Shown: positions 7,470-13,072 of the stretch, one piece after another | Layout of the letters: each line of letters opens with the position of its first letter | Position numbering within the stretch: the stretch's first letter is position 1 | Assembly: GCF_009711475.1 (NCBI RefSeq) | Contig: NZ_SMMD01000878.1 | Location: 1-13,072 of the forward strand | Direction: 5' to 3' | Source: Fulvivirga aurantia | Lineage (GTDB): Bacteria > Bacteroidota > Bacteroidia > Cytophagales > Cyclobacteriaceae | Length of the DNA stretch: 13,072 bases | The notes under the pieces: generated by a model | The model's input: only the letters and a program-made list of their open reading frames with translations | Database searches by the model: none | What the model was told of the DNA's origin: nothing | Made by a program: the position numbers and the translations under genes

Positions 7470-8198
7470 CCAAATCTCCCATGATTTTTCTGCTTGCAGA
7501 TGAAGCATTTCTAGGCCATTTTTTGTTTTAGCCCCTTGCTCATCGCCTTTTTTCATAAATAATGTCATTTCTGGGTTATAGACCAGGTCATACAACCAAT
7601 GCTTTTCATTGAGATAGTCGTACGGAATTGAAGGAGAATTATCTTCCAGAGGAGACATACCAACAGGTGTGGTGTTGATTATAAGATTGTGATTTTGTAT
7701 AAATGAAGCATTCTTCAGCAATTGCTCATAAGTCAAATCGCCTTTGGTTTTATCCCGTGAAATGATTCCAAATGGAATTTTCATTTTGGTTAGGGTAGAA
7801 GTAACAGCTTTTGAGGCCCCACCTGATCCTAAAACCAAAGCCTGATAGTCGATGTTTAGATCGAGCCAATTTTTCAGCGATGTCATAAAACCATAATAAT
7901 CGCTATTATAACCAACCCTCTCTCCATTTTCGATATTTACTACATTTACCGCACCTACCATTTTAGCACTCTTGTCGAACCGATCGAGATGAGGTTTGAT
8001 GAGCTCTTTATAAGGTACGGTAACATTAAAGCCTTTGAGATTATCCATCTGGAATAATGCCTCAACCTCCTGAATATTTTCTAATTCAAAAAGATCGTAT
8101 GAATAATCTTCAAGGCCAAGATTGTTAAATTTTTCAGAGAAGTACTTCTTTGAAAAGGAATGTCCTAATTTCTTACCTATGAGACCAAACCGAGGCAT
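7458..8198 (-). CDS. aroE: Shikimate 5-dehydrogenase
   Basis: The enzyme reduces 3-dehydroshikimate to shikimate with NADPH in aromatic amino acid synthesis, in the cytoplasm. At 246 residues it is slightly shorter than typical AroE (about 270). Substrate-binding Ser14 and Ser16 lie in LGHSFSKK, catalytic Lys64 in NVTVPYKE, and catalytic Asp100 in NSDYYGF (usually NTD). The nucleotide-binding loop is GSGGAS (124-129), followed by INTTPVGM (174-181), YDLVYNPE (203-210) and NGLEMLHLQAE (227-237) with Gln235. All key residues are present, so it should be active. The start codon overlaps the stop of the DUF368 gene by one base (TGATG), indicating translational coupling. It is the last gene of the run and ends 12 bp inside the convergent transferase gene. 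Confidence 0.95.
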   Translation of the reverse strand: MPRFGLIGKKLGHSFSKKYFSEKFNNLGLEDYSYDLFELENIQEVEALFQMDNLKGFNVTVPYKELIKPHLDRFDKSAKMVGAVNVVNIENGERVGYNSDYYGFMTSLKNWLDLNIDYQALVLGSGGASKAVTSTLTKMKIPFGIISRDKTKGDLTYEQLLKNASFIQNHNLIINTTPVGMSPLEDNSPSIPYDYLNEKHWLYDLVYNPEMTLFMKKGDEQGAKTKNGLEMLHLQAEKSWEIWSKP

Positions 8199-9136
8199 CA
8201 GTGTGGACCAGCTTTATAACTTGCGATTTTCTCAATTGCCACTACTATGAAGATACCCAATGCCATAAAAAGGACGGCTTTGAACACCATAGGGTCTTCA
8301 TTCAGCTGTCTGAAGTATTCTCCAGGTAAAACGTTTTTTGTCAGGTAAGCTTCTTGCTCTCCATCAGAGTTTATTCTAAAGGCTGTTGGTATTTTCCATG
8401 GCCAAACTTTATTGAGAGAACCTATCATAAAACCTGAAAGTACTCCTATCGCTATGTCATGATACCTGTGAAGCAACCAGGATACACCTCTGGCAAAAGT
8501 CAATAATCCTAGAATACAACCTGCGCCAAAAACCAAAAGCACGGCTATATCTATGTCGCTAATCGCTGCAGTGATGTAGGCATACTTACCTAAAATAAGC
8601 AATATAAACGCACCCGAAATACCAGGTAAAATCATGGCACAAATGGCTATAGCCCCTGCTAAAAATACAAACCAATACGAATCAGGAGTGGTTGTTGGAG
8701 TCGCTTCCGTAATAAAATAGGCAATTGCTGTACCTGCTATAATGGCAATTACATTTATGATATGCCATTTCTTTGTTTCTCGAAGAACTAATATTGAAGA
8801 AACAATGATTAGCCCAAAGAAAAAGGACCACACCGATATTGGGTGGTTGTTGAGCAAATAATGCATAAGGGAAGCTAATGAAAAAACACTAGTCAAAATC
8901 CCAAGAAATAATGGTAGCAAAAAGCTACCATTTATTTTTTCCCAAAACTCCTTTAGTTTAAATGAAAAAAGGAGTTTAAATGCTTCGATATCAACGGCTT
9001 TAATCGAGTCTAATAGTTCTTCATAAATGCCTGTAATAAAGGCCACTGTTCCACCACTCACACCGGGAACCACATCCGCACCTCCCATTCCTACACCTTT
9101 GAGGTATAGCAATAGGCTATTTTTAAAGCCAGACAT
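8198..9136 (-). CDS. popT: DUF368 / PopT-type undecaprenyl-phosphate translocase
   Basis: This 312-residue polytopic inner-membrane protein belongs to the DUF368 family. Members studied in Vibrio cholerae and Staphylococcus aureus return undecaprenyl phosphate across the membrane for reuse in cell-envelope synthesis. The internal duplication typical of the family is visible as two re-entrant-like motifs, PGVSGG (24-29) and PGISGA (171-176), each next to hydrophobic segments. Other hydrophobic stretches lie near 72-95, 100-118, 127-142, 155-170, 196-215 and 283-302. No cleavable signal peptide is evident. It lies 5 nt after the ComA-like gene and overlaps aroE by one base. The lipid-carrier role is established for other members. 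It is inferred here from family membership. Confidence 0.88.
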   Translation of the reverse strand: MSGFKNSLLLYLKGVGMGGADVVPGVSGGTVAFITGIYEELLDSIKAVDIEAFKLLFSFKLKEFWEKINGSFLLPLFLGILTSVFSLASLMHYLLNNHPISVWSFFFGLIIVSSILVLRETKKWHIINVIAIIAGTAIAYFITEATPTTTPDSYWFVFLAGAIAICAMILPGISGAFILLILGKYAYITAAISDIDIAVLLVFGAGCILGLLTFARGVSWLLHRYHDIAIGVLSGFMIGSLNKVWPWKIPTAFRINSDGEQEAYLTKNVLPGEYFRQLNEDPMVFKAVLFMALGIFIVVAIEKIASYKAGPH

Positions 9137-9141
9137 AAATC

Positions 9142-9912
9142 TTAATTACCGTTTTGTGAAAGAAAATGATTGAAAGTATCTCCTCTCAGCCCTAAACGAA
9201 TGGTTTCTAAAGGAATTACCTCATTTGGCGCAATGTTACCCAGGTTTACATTGGCTCCGAGTAGTTTTATAAACCATACCTGCTGTGTTTTTTGAGGAGC
9301 TTCCCATAGAATTTTTTCAAAAGGTATTTTAGTCAAAATCTCCTGAACAAGACCAGATCTCACTTCACCGGATGATCTAAAGAGGCCAACGTTTCCACTT
9401 TCGCGAGCTTCTCCAATTACCTTCCAGGCACCTGCATCAAGTTCTGCCTGCATAAGTTTAATCCATTGGTAAGGAGGGATAATTTTTTCTTCGTCTTTAG
9501 ACCCCACTTCAGACAGTACAGTTACCTGATCAGAAAGCTTACTGATATAGTCGCATTTTTTATCATGATCTAACTCGATAGAGCCATCAGAAACTTCTGC
9601 GTATTTAAGGTCATACTTGTCTAGCACTCTGCGGTAGTCGTCAAACTGATTTCTTATAATGAATGCCTCAAATAAAGTGCCCCCAAAATAAACCGGGATA
9701 CCAGCATCGTGATATACCTTAATTTTTTCTTTTAGGTTAGAGGTGACATAGGATGTTGCCCATCCAAATTTTACTATGTCGATGTATTGACCGCTAGCGT
9801 CTATGAAGTCTTCTACTTCTCTGATGCTCAGGCCTTTATCCATGGCCATAGTAAAACCGTATTGCCTGGGCTTTTGAGTTCGCTCAGGAATATTATTCAA
9901 GCTATAATTCAT
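9142..9912 (-). CDS. comA: Phosphosulfolactate synthase family protein (ComA-like)
   Basis: ComA enzymes add sulfite to phosphoenolpyruvate to give (2R)-phospho-3-sulfolactate, the first step of coenzyme M synthesis in methanogens. The 256-residue length fits the family. Family motifs along a TIM barrel are KFGWATS (48-54), YFGGTLFE (75-82), EVSDG (106-110), SEVGSK (134-139), GEARESG (167-173), WEAPQK (203-208) and VNLGNI (222-227). No other coenzyme M genes are in the window. In Bacteroidota a sulfolactate or cysteate branch, for example toward sulfonolipids, is an attractive but unproved role. The start overlaps the TPR gene stop by one base (TAATG), and the gene precedes the DUF368 gene by 5 nt, so it belongs to one operon. 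Family call firm, substrate less so. Confidence 0.88.
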   Translation of the reverse strand: MNYSLNNIPERTQKPRQYGFTMAMDKGLSIREVEDFIDASGQYIDIVKFGWATSYVTSNLKEKIKVYHDAGIPVYFGGTLFEAFIIRNQFDDYRRVLDKYDLKYAEVSDGSIELDHDKKCDYISKLSDQVTVLSEVGSKDEEKIIPPYQWIKLMQAELDAGAWKVIGEARESGNVGLFRSSGEVRSGLVQEILTKIPFEKILWEAPQKTQQVWFIKLLGANVNLGNIAPNEVIPLETIRLGLRGDTFNHFLSQNGN

Positions 9913-11318
9913 TAGGAATTGTCTTTTCTATATTGATCAATAATTTTATAGAGAGCCTTTTGAGTTTCGAGTTTTGGAAAGAACTCAAATAGCACTTCGT
10001 GTTTTTCGAAGTCCAAAATTAAGGCATTTTCTAAATAATTAAAGGCTTCTTGGTATTTCCCCGCACTTATAAGATAAGCTGTAAGTCTGTAAAAGCATTC
10101 TGCATCGTCAGGATTCTCTTCTAAAGCATTGATCATCAGGTCTATAGCCTTTTCGTACTCTCCCTGTTCGTAATAAATAAATGACCAATTAAGCCAGATT
10201 TCAATGTCTTCAGGGTTGAGTTTATTGGCTTCCTGATAGGCATCGGTACTGCTTATTACATTTCCTACCTGATATTCTGCATCGCCAACAGCTTTCCAAT
10301 AATTATAATTTTCTTTATCAAGCTTAAGAGCCTTGTTGTAAAAATGAATCGATTGATGCCATTTTTCCTGCTTTTTAAGGCACTCGGCAGCCCCAAACCA
10401 TGCTTCGTGATATAATGTATCTAGCTTAGCTGCTTTTTGAAAGTACTTAAGGCCAAGCTCGTACTGCTCCATTTTTTCGTAAGTGAGGCCGAGTTGGCAG
10501 TATACTTCAGGGCTGGCCCCCTCAATATCAAGGGTTTTTTTATAGGCATCCAAAGCTTTAGTAAAAGCTTCCATGGTCAAATAAGTATTGCCCATGTTAA
10601 AATATGCCGAAGAGAAGTTTTCTTCAATTACAACTGCATATTCGTATGCCTGGATGGCCTCTTCATACTTACCCAGTTTGTTATAAACAATGCCCAGGTT
10701 GTACCATGCTGCCTGAGAATATGGATCTGCATCTATAAACTGCTTGTAGTAGGAGATGCTACTTTCTAATTCGCCTTTAATGTCCAGACAATAAGCCAGT
10801 TCATACAGCGCGCCATCATGATAGATATTTATCTCAATAGTATTTTTATAAGCATCAATTGCCTCATCGTACATATCCATGCTCTGGTATGCCAGACCAA
10901 TGCTGTAATAGGTCTCATCTTTATCTTCAGCAAAGACTAAATTTTTCTCATAAGCTTCAATGGCATCCATGTAGTTGCCCTTGAGAGAAAAAATCGAGCC
11001 CTTTAAAAAGTATATTTCTGCATCATTAGGTTGAAATGATTCAGCCTGCTCGAGTAAATCAAGCGCTTGATCATAATCCTGTAAGTTGCTTAAGATATGA
11101 GCTTTTGAGATAATGAGCTCCGTAGAAAAGGGGTATTGTTCTATCGCCAGGTTTACAGCTGAGAGTGCCTTATTATACCTGCCCCGTTCTAAAAAATAAT
11201 GTATAATGAAGTCGAAGTTTTCGAGGTCAAAAAAGTGAGAGGCTTTATTTTTTATGTGTTCTTCAAACTTATTGATGAGCTCGTTTTCTTCCTTCTTTTT
11301 CTTAAAATTTCCTGCCAT
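9912..11318 (-). CDS. Tetratricopeptide repeat protein of about twelve repeats
   Basis: The 468-residue protein is almost wholly built of 34-residue TPR units from about residue 34 to 438. Consensus pieces such as AWYNLGIVYNKLGKYEEAI (204-222), AYFNMGNTYL (238-247) and IWLNWSFIYYEQGEYEKAI (374-392) recur at regular spacing, giving about twelve repeats. A short basic, charged N-terminus (FKKKKEEN, 5-12) precedes them. There is no signal peptide, lipobox or membrane helix, so it should be a cytoplasmic scaffold. A GAAGGTG ribosome site 5 nt upstream of the ATG supports the start. It is the first gene of the tightly coupled TPR-comA-DUF368-aroE run. No partner can be named from the sequence. Confidence 0.9.
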   Translation of the reverse strand: MAGNFKKKKEENELINKFEEHIKNKASHFFDLENFDFIIHYFLERGRYNKALSAVNLAIEQYPFSTELIISKAHILSNLQDYDQALDLLEQAESFQPNDAEIYFLKGSIFSLKGNYMDAIEAYEKNLVFAEDKDETYYSIGLAYQSMDMYDEAIDAYKNTIEINIYHDGALYELAYCLDIKGELESSISYYKQFIDADPYSQAAWYNLGIVYNKLGKYEEAIQAYEYAVVIEENFSSAYFNMGNTYLTMEAFTKALDAYKKTLDIEGASPEVYCQLGLTYEKMEQYELGLKYFQKAAKLDTLYHEAWFGAAECLKKQEKWHQSIHFYNKALKLDKENYNYWKAVGDAEYQVGNVISSTDAYQEANKLNPEDIEIWLNWSFIYYEQGEYEKAIDLMINALEENPDDAECFYRLTAYLISAGKYQEAFNYLENALILDFEKHEVLFEFFPKLETQKALYKIIDQYRKDNS

Positions 11319-11353
11319 TCAAACACCTTCGAAGTTTAATGAATTTAAACAAT

Positions 11354-11377
11354 TCTCCTTAATAAGTAACAAGGAGA
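11354..11377 (-). repeat. Stem-loop between the epimerase and TPR genes
   Basis: TCTCCTT (11354-11360) and AAGGAGA (11371-11377) pair perfectly around a 10-nt loop, starting one base after the epimerase stop codon on the minus strand. The stem is only three-sevenths G/C and lacks a clean T-run afterwards, so as a terminator it would be weak. It could instead protect or process the transcript between the two gene blocks. The AAGGAGA arm is about 36 nt from the TPR start, too far to act as its ribosome site. Confidence 0.35.
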
Positions 11378-11378
11378 T

Positions 11379-12359
11379 TTAGATTTTATTGTCTAAATAA
11401 TATGCACACGTCCAGTCAAGTGTATCACTTAACGAGGCAAAGGTATGATTTAGTTCTTTCACCGCCTTTGTGTTGTCAAAGTAAATTTGACTATTGCCTA
11501 ATCTGGCGGTTTCTCGCGTAATCATAGGCTTTTTGTTTGAGAAAAAAGATTTTATCCATTCGGCAAACAAGCCAAGTTTTACGAGCTGAGGTTTAGCTTT
11601 TACTGATGGGGCTTTCTTATTAAAACGTTTGGCGATCTCATCAAACAAAGTTTTAAATGTAACATTGCCTGCGTTTAGAATATAGCGTTCACCATATTTG
11701 TCAGGATGGTCAAGTAAGTACATTACTGCAGAGACTACATCTCTAACATCTACATAATTTACAAGGCCTTCTGTATAAAATGGCTTTTCTTTCCAAACGT
11801 ATTTAAAAATTGTAGAGCTGCTTCGATCCCAATCACCCGGCCCCAAAACTACAGATGGGTTAAGAATGACTGCATTAAGACCTTCTACAATACCCCTCCA
11901 AACTTCCAGTTCTGCAAAGTGCTTAGATTCCCCATAGTTTGTATTCCACTTTGAATTTTGCCATTTAGTCTTTTCGTCAACCCTACCTTCGTGTTTGTTT
12001 CTACCAAGCGCTGCTACACTGCTAATGTGAATGAATTTCTTAATATCATTAATAAGGCACAGGTCGATAAGCTTTTTTGTGCCTTGAATATTAACCTCAT
12101 CCATTAGGTCTTTGTCGGAAGCATGGTAAGAAACCACTGCAGCAGAGTGAATAACAGTATCAACCTGATCAATAATTTCTTCTATGGTATTTATTTCGGT
12201 AACATCTCCCTCATGCCACTTAATTTGGTCTTTAATGTCACTGAGTAGGTCTAACTTGCTGGAGGCTCTCTTTAGAGCAATAAATTCCTTGCCTTGCTGA
12301 TGTAGCTTTCTACAAATAAAACTGCCTAAAAAGCCGGTAGCACCTGTAACAAGTATCAT
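11379..12359 (-). CDS. NAD(P)-dependent epimerase/reductase of the extended SDR family
   Basis: The 326-residue protein is an extended short-chain dehydrogenase with a Rossmann fold, resembling dihydroflavonol-4-reductase-like and sugar epimerase enzymes. The N-terminal GATGFLG (6-12) binds NAD(P). HSAAVVSY (71-78) follows, and ISSVAALG (112-119) supplies the catalytic serine. Tyr142 and Lys146 form YxxxK in YGESK, and NPSVVLGPGDW (167-177) and VDVRDV (203-208) match the family. The true substrate, a sugar nucleotide, an aldehyde or another carbonyl, cannot be told from the motifs. It overlaps the upstream phosphatase gene by 4 nt (ATGA), so the two are co-transcribed. That link to a capsule-type phosphatase makes a role in surface polysaccharide possible but not shown. 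About 60 bp with a stem-loop separate it from the TPR gene. Confidence 0.87.
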   Translation of the reverse strand: MILVTGATGFLGSFICRKLHQQGKEFIALKRASSKLDLLSDIKDQIKWHEGDVTEINTIEEIIDQVDTVIHSAAVVSYHASDKDLMDEVNIQGTKKLIDLCLINDIKKFIHISSVAALGRNKHEGRVDEKTKWQNSKWNTNYGESKHFAELEVWRGIVEGLNAVILNPSVVLGPGDWDRSSSTIFKYVWKEKPFYTEGLVNYVDVRDVVSAVMYLLDHPDKYGERYILNAGNVTFKTLFDEIAKRFNKKAPSVKAKPQLVKLGLFAEWIKSFFSNKKPMITRETARLGNSQIYFDNTKAVKELNHTFASLSDTLDWTCAYYLDNKI

Positions 12360-13072
12360 AATGAATTATTCAGTAGTGGGAGTCTAAGTGCTTTTGTGTA
12401 ATACTTTTCATTTACAGATCGCTGCATTACCTGCAAATGATTCTTATTATGGCAATCGCTACCTAAGAAATGAATCTTCTTATTATCTATCATACGTTCT
12501 GCCATTTTTCTTACCTGTCTTGAGTAGTAACCGGTAATAGAATTAATATTTAGCTGCAAGTAAACACCTCGGGTTATTAAGTCATCGATTAAATCAGGAT
12601 TACTTTGAATATACGCATAACGCTCTGGGTGTGCCAATATCGGATTTATTCCCCTGGATTTAGCCTTAAAAATAAATTCATTGAGATAAAAAGGCTGGTT
12701 CATAAATGACGTTTCGAATAACATGTAATTATTACCGAATAGTAATAACTCCTGAGACTCGTCATCTATGATCTGCATCAAGTGATCATCCAGATAGTAC
12801 TCAGCAGCAGCCTCTACCTGCATATCAATACCCTCTTCCTTAAGAATGGACCTGAGTTCAGTCATTTTGGCGTTGATAGACTCTACAGAATTGTTGTAGA
12901 AATCCTGCATGATATGAGGAGTCGTAATGAGCTTCTTATAGCCCATCTCTGCTAGTGATTCGATAATAAACAATGACTCATCGTATGAGTCAACTCCATC
13001 ATCCAGATTTGGTAAAAGGTGAGAATGTAAATCTGTAGAAAGAGGAATTACGGGAGGTTTCTCTTTTTTTTT
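12356..13072 (-). CDS. CpsB/CapC-type PHP tyrosine-protein phosphatase, 5' end outside the window
   Basis: The protein belongs to the PHP-fold, metal-dependent phosphotyrosine phosphatases (CpsB, CapC, YwqE) that act on tyrosine kinases controlling polysaccharide export. The frame stays open to the last base of the window. The 33 codons upstream of an in-frame TTG (12971-12973) encode DLHSHLLPNLDDG, the first metal-binding motif, so translation starts beyond the edge and the TTG is internal. Downstream motifs are TTPH, AAAEYY, LAHPERY and LGSDCHN, completing the set of metal ligands. The visible 238 residues are close to the family's usual 250 or so, so only a few residues are missing. The edge sequence gives a lysine run before the motif. 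It overlaps the epimerase gene by 4 nt. Confidence 0.9.
   Translation of the reverse strand, partial: KKKEKPPVIPLSTDLHSHLLPNLDDGVDSYDESLFIIESLAEMGYKKLITTPHIMQDFYNNSVESINAKMTELRSILKEEGIDMQVEAAAEYYLDDHLMQIIDDESQELLLFGNNYMLFETSFMNQPFYLNEFIFKAKSRGINPILAHPERYAYIQSNPDLIDDLITRGVYLQLNINSITGYYSRQVRKMAERMIDNKKIHFLGSDCHNKNHLQVMQRSVNEKYYTKALRLPLLNNSL

Noticed and set aside
10437..10769. 110-codon plus-strand open frame within the TPR gene
   Set aside because: It is antisense to well-formed TPR repeats, and its translation shows no domain.
13064..13072. T-run at the right edge as a terminator
   Set aside because: On the coding strand it is a run of A within the open phosphatase frame, encoding lysines. 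No stem precedes it.
1..13072. CRISPR arrays, tRNA or rRNA genes, insertion sequences
   Set aside because: No regularly spaced repeats, tRNA- or rRNA-like sequence, transposase or terminal inverted repeats were found on reading both strands.

Overview
This window looks like a chromosomal piece from a member of the Bacteroidota, most likely a marine or soil Cytophagales-type bacterium. The evidence is the low GC content, start sites that mostly lack strong Shine-Dalgarno sequences, and the run TPR protein - ComA-like synthase - DUF368 protein - AroE, all of which give the impression of that phylum. The genus cannot be fixed from the sequence. Every gene is on the minus strand except one phosphopantetheinyl transferase.

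The left half (about 1-7470) is a compact secondary-metabolite locus. A single 1992-residue type I polyketide synthase (KS-AT-DH-KR-ACP-TE) is followed after 3 nt by a small lipocalin-like protein. It is transcribed divergently from an Sfp-type 4'-phosphopantetheinyl transferase that can activate its carrier domain. The 222-bp divergent region holds several short inverted repeats. The synthase has no docking extension at its N-terminus and carries its own thioesterase, so it reads as a stand-alone, probably iterative, partially reducing enzyme. Its ketoreductase keeps the catalytic residues but has an abnormal nucleotide-binding loop. A strong ribosome binding site at the left edge suggests a further minus-strand gene starting just outside the window.

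The middle (7458-11318) is a tightly packed minus-strand operon: TPR protein, phosphosulfolactate synthase-like ComA, DUF368 polyprenyl-phosphate translocase, shikimate dehydrogenase. Stops and starts overlap by one base at two junctions and are 5 nt apart at the third. This looks like housekeeping backbone. Its last gene (aroE) overlaps the end of the transferase gene tail to tail.

The right end (11379-13072) holds an NAD-dependent epimerase/reductase overlapping a CpsB/CapC-type PHP tyrosine phosphatase by 4 nt. The phosphatase gene runs off the right edge: the in-frame sequence up to the last base encodes its first metal-binding motif, so its true start is outside the window.
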